A stretch of 64,000 nt of DNA from the NCBI RefSeq assembly GCF_000023905.1, contig NC_013192.1:2108001-2172000 (forward strand), in the 5' to 3' direction. The DNA comes from Leptotrichia buccalis C-1013-b. GTDB lineage: Bacteria > Fusobacteriota > Fusobacteriia > Fusobacteriales > Leptotrichiaceae. Position 1 is the stretch's first letter. Each line of letters starts with the position of its first letter. Below, in pieces: positions 1 through 9,625 of this stretch. The position numbers were made by a program, and so were the translations under genes. The notes under the pieces are model-generated. The model worked only from the letters and a program-made list of their open reading frames with translations, was not told where the DNA came from and searched no databases.

Positions 1-1
1 A

Positions 2-262
2 GGAGCAGTGCTTGCAGGAGTTATTGAGCCGCCATCAGCAGATCCAGTAGTTATTGAAGATGACGTTGTTGTTGGAGCAAATGCAGTTGTGCTGGAAGGC
101 GTGAGAGTAGGAAAAGGCTCGGTTGTCGCAGCTGGGGCAATTGTTACGGAAAATGTGCCTGAAGGTGTAGTTGTAGCTGGAACGCCTGCAAAAATTATAA
201 AAGGCGTGGATGCAAAAACTGCTTCAAAGACAGAATTAGTTGATGCACTGAGAAATATTTAA
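2..262 (+). CDS. dapH: Tetrahydrodipicolinate N-acetyltransferase, C-terminal part (5' truncated by window)
   Basis: This is the C-terminal end of a left-handed beta-helix acyltransferase of the lysine/diaminopimelate pathway, which acetylates tetrahydrodipicolinate. The visible 87 residues consist of hexapeptide-repeat turns ([18 protein letters not shown], then [16 protein letters not shown]) followed by the closing GTPAKIIKG loop typical of DapH. The frame is open to the left edge, so the codons at 2-10 belong to the gene and the apparent GTG at 8 is not its start. Other hexapeptide acetyltransferases are possible from this fragment, but the [15 protein letters not shown] combination favours DapH. 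Confidence 0.82.
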   Translation, partial: GAVLAGVIEPPSADPVVIEDDVVVGANAVVLEGVRVGKGSVVAAGAIVTENVPEGVVVAGTPAKIIKGVDAKTASKTELVDALRNI

Positions 263-407
263 TATTTTTTATAAAAAATCAGATAAAAAAGACATTATTA
301 AAATTTTTTACACAACTTTATAAGTGAAATCAAATTTAGAAATGATAAAATATTTCATAAATAATAAATACCTTGATTTAAAAAGGAAAAAATAATTAGG
401 AGGAAAA

Positions 408-1547
408 ATGAAGAAATTATTACTAATAGGAGCAATCTTAGTAACAGGAGCAATTTCATTCGCTGATTCAAAATCAGATTATGAAAATGCGGTAAAATTA
501 GGGCAACAGAAAAAAATTACAGAAGCTGTAAAAGTTCTAGAAGGATTAGCAAAAGGAACTGATACTTACGCACAAAAAGCAAATCTTGAATTAGGTGCAT
601 ATTATTTACAAAACAATGATGTAAACAAAGCTAAACCTTATTTACAAGCTGCATGGGGAAATGGACAATCTACAACTCCTGAAGCTGTAGAAGCAGCAAG
701 ATTATTATATTTAGTAGGAATTCAACAAAAAAATAAAGCTGAAGCTGAAAAATATATTCTTTGGACAGATGAAAAATCTGGAGGAAAAAGTGCAGATGTT
801 ACATCAAGTTTAATTATTTTCTATTTTGACAATAATGAACAATCAAAAGGAACAGCAAGATATAATAAAGCAGTGCAATCTTCAGATAAAAACTTCGTAG
901 CAGAAGTAAATTATAACATCGGACAATATTACTTGACAAACAATAAGGCAGCACAAGCTAAACCATACTTACAAAAAGCTTACACAGGAGCAACTGACCG
1001 TGTAAATGGAGCAGGAATTTTATTAGCGGAAATCGCTTTATCTGAAAAAAATCCTACACAAGCTGAAAAATACTTATTAGAAATGAATACCGCAGCAAAA
1101 AGTAAAAATGCACAAATTTTAGGAATGTTAGGAACTTTTTATTTACAACAAAATAATCTTACAAAAGCTGAAGAATATTTAACAAAAACAATATCTGTAG
1201 AACCTAAAAATACAAGTGCAAAAGTATTATTACTAGGAATTTACGAAACTCAAAATAACGCTACAAAAGTAAATTCAATTTACAACCAATTAAAATCAGC
1301 TGCACCAAAAGAAGCTAATAGACAAATTGGAACTTATTTTGCAAATATCGGAGCAACAGCTTTATCTGAAAAATATTTACAAAAAGCAATAAATGAAGAT
1401 AAAGACAACAATGCAAAAGTTATTTTAGGACAAGTTTATGCAGGACAAGGTAAAAAAGATGAAGCAGTTAAAATTTTACAAGAAGCTGTAAAAAGTAAAG
1501 TAAATGGAGCATCAGAAATTTTAAAACAAGTTCAAGCAATGAAATAA
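408..1547 (+). CDS. Secreted TPR-repeat protein
   Basis: A 379-residue exported protein. Residues 1-19 form a signal peptide (MKKLLLIGAILVTGAISFA). The rest is built from about nine helical TPR-like pairs with the recurring pattern A..YL..A, for example NKAKPYLQAA, AQAKPYLQKAY, TQAEKYLLEM and TKAEEYLTKTI. It probably acts as a periplasmic protein-protein interaction scaffold; no catalytic motif is visible. An AGGAGG site 6 nt before the ATG at 408 fixes the start, and a terminator follows directly, so the gene looks monocistronic. The specific partner cannot be inferred from the sequence. Confidence 0.8.
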   Translation: MKKLLLIGAILVTGAISFADSKSDYENAVKLGQQKKITEAVKVLEGLAKGTDTYAQKANLELGAYYLQNNDVNKAKPYLQAAWGNGQSTTPEAVEAARLLYLVGIQQKNKAEAEKYILWTDEKSGGKSADVTSSLIIFYFDNNEQSKGTARYNKAVQSSDKNFVAEVNYNIGQYYLTNNKAAQAKPYLQKAYTGATDRVNGAGILLAEIALSEKNPTQAEKYLLEMNTAAKSKNAQILGMLGTFYLQQNNLTKAEEYLTKTISVEPKNTSAKVLLLGIYETQNNATKVNSIYNQLKSAAPKEANRQIGTYFANIGATALSEKYLQKAINEDKDNNAKVILGQVYAGQGKKDEAVKILQEAVKSKVNGASEILKQVQAMK

Positions 1548-1575
1548 TAAATTTTAAGAAATAAAATCATATAAT

Positions 1576-1627
1576 TAGGCAATACTCTCCTACTTTAAAA
1601 TGTTGTGAGATAATTGCCTATTTTTTT
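1576..1627 (+). terminator. Intrinsic terminator after the TPR gene
   Basis: The inverted repeat TAGGCAAT (1576-1583) / ATTGCCTA (1613-1620) is followed by a run of T on the plus strand. It sits about 30 nt after the TPR-protein stop codon. Confidence 0.8.
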
Positions 1628-1651
1628 AAGAAATTTAATTTACATAAGGAA

Positions 1652-2758
1652 GTGAGAACAATAAAAACAAATAAAAAATTACTAATATTAAGCTTAATTC
1701 TAGGCAGCTTCACATTAAATGCCGCTAAAACAACCTCAACATACACTATTAAAAAATCTACTAATACAAATATTAATACAAACATAAAAAATACTGCAAA
1801 TAGCAGTATAAATAAACCAAATAATCAAAACACCAAAGCAAATAATGAAACTATTATTCCCAAAGGATTAAAGCCTGGAGATACCATTGGACTAATTGCA
1901 CCTGCAAATTATGCTAACGAAAACAGTGCCGCAGAAGTTGAATATTTAAAGAACCGTGGTTTCAATGTCGTTTATGGTCAATCATACTATTCTAAATGGC
2001 ATGGATTTGGAGGAACTGACAGCGTAAGGGCAAAAGATATAAATGATATGTTTGCAAATCCAAATATTAATGCGATTTTTGCTGTACGTGGTGGATATGG
2101 TGGAATTAGAATAATAGATAAATTAAATTATGATGTAATTAAAAAAAATCCTAAAATTATTTCAGGATTTAGTGACAATACGACATTATTACTGGCAATT
2201 AACGAAAAAACTGGACTTGTAACATTTCACGGTCCTATGGCAGATAATTTGAAAAATATCCCGTCTATTACTGAAAATTCTTTTAACAAGACATTTATGA
2301 GTAACCAGCCATACAACCTACTGGAATTTGAAAATACATATTCAATTATGAAAAATGGACGTGGGAATGGAAAAATTACTGGCGGAAACTTATCGTTAAT
2401 AGTAGCAACTCTTGGAACAGATCATGAAATTAATACAGATGGAAAAATATTATTTATTGAAGAAGTGAACGAACCAAGCTATCGTGTAGATAGAATGTTA
2501 CAGCAATTAAAATTGGCAGGGAAATTTGATAAGTTGCAAGGAATTATTATAGGAAACTTTAGAAATCCAAAACAGTCTGATCCGACAGATATGACTATTG
2601 ATGAAGTTTTTTATGACGTTTTTGGGAAATTAAACATTCCGATTATAAAAGATTTCAAATCAGGACACGTAAGACCTTTTATTGCAGTGCCAATTGGAGC
2701 AAATGCAACAATGGATACTTATAAAAAGCAGATTATAATTGAAAAATCAACAAAATAA
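1652..2758 (+). CDS. Secreted LD-carboxypeptidase (LdcA/MccF family, peptidase S66)
   Basis: Predicted to trim the terminal D-Ala from tetrapeptide stems during peptidoglycan recycling, or to hydrolyse related amide bonds as MccF does. After an N-terminal hydrophobic segment (LLILSLILGSFTLNA) comes an Asn/Thr-rich linker of about 40 residues, then an S66 domain. The domain shows the nucleophile loop SGFSDNTT, the Glu of FIEEVNEPSYRVDRM and the His of SGHVRPF, so the Ser-Glu-His triad is present. A signal peptide is unusual because the E. coli homologue LdcA is cytoplasmic. Start is uncertain: AAGGA (1646-1650) lies only 1 nt before the GTG at 1652 and 10 nt before an in-frame ATA at 1661. Confidence 0.85.
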   Translation: MRTIKTNKKLLILSLILGSFTLNAAKTTSTYTIKKSTNTNINTNIKNTANSSINKPNNQNTKANNETIIPKGLKPGDTIGLIAPANYANENSAAEVEYLKNRGFNVVYGQSYYSKWHGFGGTDSVRAKDINDMFANPNINAIFAVRGGYGGIRIIDKLNYDVIKKNPKIISGFSDNTTLLLAINEKTGLVTFHGPMADNLKNIPSITENSFNKTFMSNQPYNLLEFENTYSIMKNGRGNGKITGGNLSLIVATLGTDHEINTDGKILFIEEVNEPSYRVDRMLQQLKLAGKFDKLQGIIIGNFRNPKQSDPTDMTIDEVFYDVFGKLNIPIIKDFKSGHVRPFIAVPIGANATMDTYKKQIIIEKSTK

Positions 2759-2932
2759 GAATCTATATAAAATTCAATTTTCATATTTATATATTTTTTC
2801 AAATAATTTTAAAAAAAACTTGTTTTTAAAACGATTTAGGAGTAAAATATAATAGAAGGAAAAGAAGATAATAAAAAACAAAAAAGAAATTCGGATTTCT
2901 TGGGAAATTAAATGATAATGTAAACTTTGGGA

Positions 2933-2961
2933 AGAGATGGTTTTTGGCCATCTCTTTTTTT
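2933..2961 (+). terminator. Intrinsic terminator after the LD-carboxypeptidase gene
   Basis: AGAGATGG (2933-2940) pairs with CCATCTCT (2948-2955) across a 7-nt loop and a T tract follows on the plus strand. The minus-strand reading has no T tract after the hairpin, so it serves the plus-strand gene rather than aroC. Confidence 0.75.
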
Positions 2962-2977
2962 AAATAACTTTTTTTAC

Positions 2978-4075
2978 TTATTTACTGTATTTGTTATTTT
3001 CCAAAACTCTATCCAAAATCACAATCGCCGTAGCCGCCTCCAATACAGGAACTACTCTTGGCACTATTATTGGATCATGTCTTCCTTTCACTTCCAAAAT
3101 ATCATTTTGTTTTGTTTCAAGATTTACAGTTTTTTGTGCTTTTTCTATTGAAGCTGTAGGTTTTATTGCCACTTTAAATGAAATTGGCATTCCAGTCGTT
3201 ATTCCACCTATGATTCCACCGTTATTATTTGTAAATGATTTTATATTACCTTTTTCATCATAAAACATTTCATCATTTGCTTCGTATCCTGTCATTTCTG
3301 TAATTCCGAAGCCTGCTCCGAATTCTATTCCCTTTGTAGCTGGCACCGAGAAAATCATTCTTGAAAGCTCGCTTTCCATTGATTCAAAATACGGATCTCC
3401 TATTCCCGCAGGAAGTCCTGTAACCATAAGTTCCACAATTCCACCAAGTGAATTCTTTTCTTCCCTAGTTTTTTCCACAACCTTTTCAATTTTTTCCACA
3501 ATTTCCTCATTCAAGACAGGTAAAGTCATATTTCTAAGTTTATCAATATTTTCCTGTGTAATATCACTTTCCACAAAGTCCCTGTCTTCAATATCCTTTA
3601 CTGATTTGATATGTGCCGCTATCAAAATCCCCTTTTCCTTTAAAATTTGCTTTGCAATCGCCCCAGCAAATACCAATGAAGCTGTTATTCTCCCAGAAAA
3701 ATGCCCACTTCCACGAATATCGTTAAAACCGTTATATCTGTTAAATCCGCTCCAATCTGCATGTCCTGGTCTTGGCTTTCTTTTCAATTCGCTGTAATCC
3801 TTTGAACGCTGGTTTGAATTTCTAATAATCATTGCAAGTGGTGTTCCAGTTGTTTTTCCATCAAAAAAGCCGCTCAAAATTTCAAATTCATCCTTTTCCA
3901 CTCTAGGCGTTGTCAATTTAGATCTTCCTGGCGCTCTTCTCCTCATTTCCTGCGAGATAAATTCCAAATCCAGTTCAGTTCCTGCTGGAATTCCATCAAT
4001 ATTTATTCCTAATGCACTACCATGCGATTCTCCAAAAATCGAAATTTTATAATTTTTTCCAAAATTTGCTGCCAT
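2978..4075 (-). CDS. aroC: Chorismate synthase
   Basis: Catalyses the last shikimate step, 5-enolpyruvylshikimate-3-phosphate to chorismate, with reduced FMN. The 365-residue length is normal for the family. Signatures visible are the N-terminal ISIFGESHGSALGI, the arginine-rich RRRAPGRSKLTTPR, the FSGRITAS region and the C-terminal GRHDPIIVPR. A good ribosome-binding site (AAGGAGTAAGAAA) precedes the ATG at 4075. It is the last gene of the minus-strand aromatic block, separated from the esterase by about 175 bp, so it may have its own promoter. Confidence 0.97.
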   Translation of the reverse strand: MAANFGKNYKISIFGESHGSALGINIDGIPAGTELDLEFISQEMRRRAPGRSKLTTPRVEKDEFEILSGFFDGKTTGTPLAMIIRNSNQRSKDYSELKRKPRPGHADWSGFNRYNGFNDIRGSGHFSGRITASLVFAGAIAKQILKEKGILIAAHIKSVKDIEDRDFVESDITQENIDKLRNMTLPVLNEEIVEKIEKVVEKTREEKNSLGGIVELMVTGLPAGIGDPYFESMESELSRMIFSVPATKGIEFGAGFGITEMTGYEANDEMFYDEKGNIKSFTNNNGGIIGGITTGMPISFKVAIKPTASIEKAQKTVNLETKQNDILEVKGRHDPIIVPRVVPVLEAATAIVILDRVLENNKYSK

Positions 4076-4249
4076 TTTCTTACTCCTTCTATTTTATGCA
4101 AATCATAATAAAAAATGATTTTTATCTTTTAACAATTTTTCTTTAATATATTTTAAAATATTCCACAATACTTTAAAAATTTAATTTTTAACTTTATATC
4201 CATTTTTAATAATATCAATCTTTATTTGCAACTTTTAAGATTGAAAACT

Positions 4250-6202
4250 CTATTTTTCAGCCTTTACTAAATCTTTATAATTTTTAACTTTTGTTTTTTC
4301 TTCTTTTGAAAGTAAATTATATAATTTACGAACCATTTCCACATATGATTTTTTCGTATATTTTTCGCCAGTTCTCTTATTCAATACTATTTTTTCAGCG
4401 TTCGGAATATCACTTATCAATTTACTCACAATAATATAAGGTTTCCAATCTTCTGTGTAAATATCACTTTTTCCATTAGGCGTATATTGAGCTGTGTTCA
4501 ATTCAGCAGTCCCAGATCCTTTTTTAATATTTCCATTTTTATCACGACCAAGCCATTTATTTTTTAACTGTTCCACTTTTCCACGAGCTTGAGCAGTTTC
4601 CCGTCTTTGCTCAAATAGCCACTCAAAAGGATAATCTATTTGATACCCATATTTCCAAGTTGACATATGCGATCCCTTGCTAAATTCTCCCCAGTTAATT
4701 CCAGTACCTGGTTTTGTATTATCATGGGTTGTCATTTTTTTATCAATTTTATTTTGCTCTTCAACAGAAAGATAAGGATCCCATTCGTCATGAGCAATTT
4801 CAATTCCTACAGCCTTAAAATATTCCTGAATTGCTTTCCATAAACTTGTTGCCATCAAATCATTTGAAGCTGTATGAACCAATATATTATCATCAGAAAT
4901 CATATAATACCAATTTTGATAATTCTTTTTATCAAGTCCAAATCCATTAAAACTAATCGAATCATTTTGTGGTGAACGAGCTGGCGCACCATTATTTTGA
5001 AAATCTTTATTATAATTATTAGACCATTGAGAGCCTAAAATTGCCACTCCCGCAAAAAAATTATCTCTTTGTGCCGCCATATCTAAAAGAAGCATTCCTC
5101 CCATAGATTGACCTGTTCCATAAATACGGCTTTCATTAATATATCCTTTATATTCCTTCAAAACAGAATCCAAAAGTTCCCAAATTGCTGGATTTTCTTC
5201 GCTCGAAGAAACAACATCATTAGTAGAACGACGATTTTCTTCAACTTGTGGAACAATGATTATTGCTGGATTTTTCTCTTGAAGTTCTTTACTTGCCATT
5301 TTTACAGACGCTTTTGAAGAAGTTAGTGAAGCCATTGGATCAGTATCATTTGCTCCTGCGTGTTCCATATGAAGTACAACCGAAATATTTCCTTTATTTT
5401 TTTCTAAAATTTCTTTATTTGGAACATAAATTGCATAAGGCATTTCAAAATCCTCATATTTTCCAGTATATTCACTATATGCCTTAGTAGCTTTAAATCC
5501 TCCATTTCCAATATAATGTATTTTCCATCCACTATTTTTGTCAAATTCCGGCAAGATAATTTTATTTTTATCTGCTGTAATTACTGTTTTTGTAACAGTT
5601 TCTCCTGTTGGTCTTGTCTGTGTTTCTTCTGATAAAGTATAATTTGAAACTTCTTTTGTTCCTGCAGTAATTTTTCCATTTTTCCCAGTAATTTCCCCTA
5701 TCTGTTTTACACCGGCCATCATTGTACTTGTATAGGATAAATTCTGTCCCATAAGCACATATTCTGTATTCACTTCAATAATTACATATTTTCCTTCTTT
5801 AGTACCACCATTTTTAGAAATTTCTGGCTTATCATTGACATAAATTTTCGTAATTTTCCCTTCATTCCCTTTCGTACCATCTCTATCAATTTCTATCGTT
5901 TTCTCAAAACCATCTTTTTTCTCGCTGTAAATCGCATAATTTGTAATCTCATAATCATTTTTATCTACAGAATCTGCCTTAATATCCTGATTATACTCAA
6001 CAATAATTGCTGAAGTTTTCGCACCTTCCAAATCAACAAACCCATAAGATTTTACATCCATAATAGCGCTATCAGCAGAAATTGATTTTACTATTTTACT
6101 TTTACTTGTAGTTTTTGCAACAGAAATCGTACTAAACCCCATTCCTGCTAAGAATAAAGCCATCAGTCCAAAGTAGAATTTCTTTTTATAATTTAATTTC
6201 AT
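4250..6202 (-). CDS. Secreted alpha/beta-hydrolase (esterase/peptidase-like) with N-terminal beta domain
   Basis: A 650-residue exported hydrolase. Residues 1-29 are a signal peptide ending SVA-K. Roughly residues 45-230 look like a beta-rich accessory domain, followed by an alpha/beta-hydrolase domain with the nucleophile elbow GQSMGG (Ser366), an upstream AIIIVPQVEENRR strand and a late GSHMSTW that probably supplies the catalytic His. Closest in style to PHB-depolymerase/CE1-like or prolyl-oligopeptidase-like secreted esterases; the substrate is not evident. It lies between aroA and aroC, 30 bp after aroA, yet has no obvious role in aromatic synthesis. AGGAAAATTC precedes the ATG. Confidence 0.75.
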   Translation of the reverse strand: MKLNYKKKFYFGLMALFLAGMGFSTISVAKTTSKSKIVKSISADSAIMDVKSYGFVDLEGAKTSAIIVEYNQDIKADSVDKNDYEITNYAIYSEKKDGFEKTIEIDRDGTKGNEGKITKIYVNDKPEISKNGGTKEGKYVIIEVNTEYVLMGQNLSYTSTMMAGVKQIGEITGKNGKITAGTKEVSNYTLSEETQTRPTGETVTKTVITADKNKIILPEFDKNSGWKIHYIGNGGFKATKAYSEYTGKYEDFEMPYAIYVPNKEILEKNKGNISVVLHMEHAGANDTDPMASLTSSKASVKMASKELQEKNPAIIIVPQVEENRRSTNDVVSSSEENPAIWELLDSVLKEYKGYINESRIYGTGQSMGGMLLLDMAAQRDNFFAGVAILGSQWSNNYNKDFQNNGAPARSPQNDSISFNGFGLDKKNYQNWYYMISDDNILVHTASNDLMATSLWKAIQEYFKAVGIEIAHDEWDPYLSVEEQNKIDKKMTTHDNTKPGTGINWGEFSKGSHMSTWKYGYQIDYPFEWLFEQRRETAQARGKVEQLKNKWLGRDKNGNIKKGSGTAELNTAQYTPNGKSDIYTEDWKPYIIVSKLISDIPNAEKIVLNKRTGEKYTKKSYVEMVRKLYNLLSKEEKTKVKNYKDLVKAEK

Positions 6203-6232
6203 GAATTTTCCTCCATTTTTTATTTCTAAATT

Positions 6233-7528
6233 CTACTTCTCAATAACTTCAATCTCTCCACCCATTTTCACAAAATCATCCCAGAAATGCGGATAAGATT
6301 TTCTGACACTTTCAGCCTCTTCCAGAATTATTTCCTTTTCACATCTTGTCGAAGCAATCGCAAGCGACATTGCAATTCTGTGGTCATTCCATGCATTCAC
6401 TGTAACTCCGCCTGTAAATCCCTCTACACCTTGAATAATTAAACTGTCCCCTTCCTCAACCACATTCGCTCCAAGTTTATTCAGTTCAGTCTTTATTGAA
6501 GTTATTCTATCCGACTCCTTTATTCTAAGTCTTTCTCCATTAATAATCCTAGTTTCCCCTTCACTCAAGGCTCCTAATACTGTCAAAATTGGCCCAATAT
6601 CAGGACATTGCGAAATATCAATTATTGTTCCTTTAGTTTTAGAAGGTTTCACAAGTACATAATCATCGAAAATCTTAAGATTTGCTCCCATTCTAGTCAC
6701 AATCTCAATAATTTCCCTGTCACCTTGCAACGAATTTTTATTCACATGTAGACATTTTATTTCGTTATCCTTATTAGCCGAAATTATTCCAGCTACAATC
6801 CAAAACGCCACTTGTGAATAATCCCCCTCAACAGTATAATCAAACGGCTTATAAATCTGATTTCCCTTTATATCAAAACTCTTATAGTTATTGTTCACAA
6901 TCTGAATTCCTGCCAGTTTCAATATTTCCAATGTCAAATCAATATATCCCTTAGACTCCAAATTCTTATTAATAGTCAGCTTTGAATCTCCGTCCAAGAG
7001 TGGCAAGGCATACAAAAGTCCAGTAATAAACTGTGAACTTATATTCCCATCAATTTCATAATTTCCTGCCTTCAATTTTCCATTCACTGTAAGCGGCAAT
7101 TTTCCATTCTCATTTTTATACAAAATTCCCTGTTTATCAAAAATCCTATAATACGAGTCAAGCGGTCTGTCCACCAGCTTCCCCTTTCCATCGAAAATCA
7201 GCTCATTTTCATCTGTAATCCCAATCGGTATCAAAAACCTGATTGTAGATCCCGACTCATTACATTGCACATACTTATCCTTCGGAACAACTTTCCCATC
7301 ATTCCCGATAATCTCAAGAGCACTCTCAAATCTCTTAATTTTCGCTCCCCAATTTTCCATAATATCCGTTGTTGTCGTAATATCCACAGAAAACTTTAAA
7401 TTATCAATCGTTGACTTTTTCCCGCTTTCAGCTAATGCCGCTGCAATCACCGCCCTGTGTGAATAACTTTTAGATGGTGGTATTTCTATTGTTCCGTTTA
7501 ATATGCTTGGTTTTATTTTTATTTTCAT
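6233..7528 (-). CDS. aroA: 3-phosphoshikimate 1-carboxyvinyltransferase (EPSP synthase)
   Basis: Transfers enolpyruvate from PEP to shikimate-3-phosphate. The 431-residue protein shows the substrate-binding PPSKSYSHRA near residue 18, NESGSTIRFLIP near 90, GDYSQVAFW, RIKESDRI and the C-terminal NDHRIAMSLAI. The ATG at 7528 has AGAAGGAAAT upstream. The methyltransferase gene ends only 21 bp before it, so aroA is now probably read from whatever transcribes the inserted DUF262/methyltransferase pair, while aroB, its expected operon neighbour, lies beyond an IS element. Confidence 0.96.
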   Translation of the reverse strand: MKIKIKPSILNGTIEIPPSKSYSHRAVIAAALAESGKKSTIDNLKFSVDITTTTDIMENWGAKIKRFESALEIIGNDGKVVPKDKYVQCNESGSTIRFLIPIGITDENELIFDGKGKLVDRPLDSYYRIFDKQGILYKNENGKLPLTVNGKLKAGNYEIDGNISSQFITGLLYALPLLDGDSKLTINKNLESKGYIDLTLEILKLAGIQIVNNNYKSFDIKGNQIYKPFDYTVEGDYSQVAFWIVAGIISANKDNEIKCLHVNKNSLQGDREIIEIVTRMGANLKIFDDYVLVKPSKTKGTIIDISQCPDIGPILTVLGALSEGETRIINGERLRIKESDRITSIKTELNKLGANVVEEGDSLIIQGVEGFTGGVTVNAWNDHRIAMSLAIASTRCEKEIILEEAESVRKSYPHFWDDFVKMGGEIEVIEK

Positions 7529-7549
7529 GTTGTATTTCCTTCTATTTTT

Positions 7550-9625
7550 TTATTTATTTTTTATATATTTTTCAAAAATTTCTGAACACATTTCAATACT
7601 ATTTTCTTTTTTTGTATTTAAATATTCTAATCCTATTTTTTCTAAAATTTCTTTTTTTGGAAATAATAAATTTTGAAATTCATAAGAATTTAAAGTATGA
7701 CTTCCATTTATCATTCTATAATAATTATCAAACTGCTTTGAATTTAAGACACAAAATACTCCATAAAATATAAAATCACTGACATTATTATCAAAAAATT
7801 CGATATATGCTAAATTATTATCTAATGCTATATACTCTATATCAAAAATTCCATCATATAATACAGGCTTTATTAATTTTTTTTCTTCTTTTCCAGAATT
7901 TTTATTTAAAATTATATATCTTTTATTTTTTAAAAATAAATTTTGTGTTTCTTCATTATAGAAGATGCTTATACTCTTATTTTTCTTTTTATCTAAATCC
8001 TCATATTCAATCCTCTCATTTTTTAAATGCTTAGGTACAAGTAAAGGAACTTGTTTTTTTTCTTTATTAAATTTTTCTGAACTTAAATTTTTTTTATCTA
8101 CTCTAAATTGTACTACTTTTCCTGGATGAAAAGAAAAAACATTATTTTTTACAAAAATTTCATTGATACTCTTTATAAAATTACTTTCTTCTCTATTTCT
8201 CGGTGATAATAAAATATTATTTTTTCTTTTTAGAAATAATATTTCTCTATCTAATTCGAAGGGCTTACTACCATTATAAGAAATTTTTATATTTTTATGT
8301 TTTCTTTTTTCAATTTGAGTTATACAAATTTCTTGAATAATATTTTTAAAAATTTTCTTTCTTTCATCAAATAAATGAAGTCTAGTTAAACTATAATTAT
8401 TAAACAAAAATTTTCTTAAATTTTCTGTATACTTTCCTGATAAAAAATTTTTGGGAGAGATCGTAAATAAAATACCTTTTTCATCTAATAATTTTAAACT
8501 TTTTATAATAAATAAGTGATATAAATTTGCCTGTCCATTAATATATTTTGTTATTTCTCCATCATATTTTACTTTTTCTTCTTTTTTTATTTTTTTAAAT
8601 GGAGGATTCTGTACAATAAAATCATATTTTCTTTTAATTTCATAATTTAAATAATTCCCAATAATATAATTTACTTCAACTAAATCATTTAAATTATTTT
8701 TTTCTAAAAATTCTTTCATTATGATTTTACAATTTTCTATACATTTTTCATCTATATCTATCATATCCACTTCTATTTTATTTATTCTCTTATTAGAATC
8801 ACTACTTATCTCAACTATTTTTTCTAACAAATTTATTGTAAGTATTCCAAATCCACAACTTGGATCCAATATTTTTATATTTTCTTTTTCAAACTTTTTA
8901 TTCAAATGCTTTAAGTCATCAACTAGTTTCTGAGATATTGCTATTGGAGTAAAAAATTGTGATTTTTCTTTTATAATTTCATTATCTATATTTTCAAAAA
9001 AATTATTGTATAATTCTTCATATTTTTTATAATTTTTTGTTAATTCTTCCTTTTCTATTAAATAATAAGGTATTTTTGAAATAAAAGCATTTTTTAATAC
9101 TAATAAAATTGCACTTTCTTTATCTAAAGTATCTAAAACATATTTTTCAAATTTTTCTTTATCTATATTTTCATTAATTTCAAAAGCTCCATGAACATAT
9201 TTATTTCTTTTTTGATAAATTTTATTCATATGAACTATTAAATCTCCGTATGTTAAAAGATTAGAATCTTTTTTAAGTATATCATTTTTTTCAAAATCAT
9301 TATTTAACTTTAATAACCTATACATTTCATCTACTTCTAATTTTAGTTCTTTTATCATCTTTGATAAATTTCCAATTGATTTATTATTTTGAATAATTCC
9401 ATCTTTTTCCTTTTCAGTTTTCATGAAAATATCACAATATATTGTTATCAATTTTGTTGTAAATTTTTCATATATCGAACTTATTATTGCAAGTCCAGAT
9501 ATTAACTTCAATAACTTTTCTTCGTTTAAACTAGTCTCTAAAAAAAATTCTTCTCTTTTAATAAAATTAAATATTTTTTCTTGATAATCCAATATTTCCT
9601 GCAAAATAACAATTTTCTTATTCAT
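7550..9625 (-). CDS. HEPN-like domain fused to N6-adenine DNA methyltransferase
   Basis: A 691-residue two-part protein. Residues about 1-190 are all-helical and carry RNKYVH (Arg140 to His145), which fits the Rx4-6H active-site motif with a polar residue after Arg that marks HEPN nucleases. From about 215 comes an N6-adenine methyltransferase of the HsdM/type IIG kind: QFFTP (223-227), DPSCGFG as the AdoMet motif I (254-260) and NPPF as catalytic motif IV (340-343). The C-terminal third (about 450-691) resembles a target-recognition region ending in a beta-rich part (NNVFSFHPGKVVQFRV). No PD-(D/E)XK motif stands out. The ATG overlaps the DUF262 stop by 8 nt with GGAGGAAA upstream, implying translational coupling. 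Very A+T-rich, even against neighbours, which suggests transfer. Restriction or abortive defence is inferred. Confidence 0.8.
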   Translation of the reverse strand: MNKKIVILQEILDYQEKIFNFIKREEFFLETSLNEEKLLKLISGLAIISSIYEKFTTKLITIYCDIFMKTEKEKDGIIQNNKSIGNLSKMIKELKLEVDEMYRLLKLNNDFEKNDILKKDSNLLTYGDLIVHMNKIYQKRNKYVHGAFEINENIDKEKFEKYVLDTLDKESAILLVLKNAFISKIPYYLIEKEELTKNYKKYEELYNNFFENIDNEIIKEKSQFFTPIAISQKLVDDLKHLNKKFEKENIKILDPSCGFGILTINLLEKIVEISSDSNKRINKIEVDMIDIDEKCIENCKIIMKEFLEKNNLNDLVEVNYIIGNYLNYEIKRKYDFIVQNPPFKKIKKEEKVKYDGEITKYINGQANLYHLFIIKSLKLLDEKGILFTISPKNFLSGKYTENLRKFLFNNYSLTRLHLFDERKKIFKNIIQEICITQIEKRKHKNIKISYNGSKPFELDREILFLKRKNNILLSPRNREESNFIKSINEIFVKNNVFSFHPGKVVQFRVDKKNLSSEKFNKEKKQVPLLVPKHLKNERIEYEDLDKKKNKSISIFYNEETQNLFLKNKRYIILNKNSGKEEKKLIKPVLYDGIFDIEYIALDNNLAYIEFFDNNVSDFIFYGVFCVLNSKQFDNYYRMINGSHTLNSYEFQNLLFPKKEILEKIGLEYLNTKKENSIEMCSEIFEKYIKNK

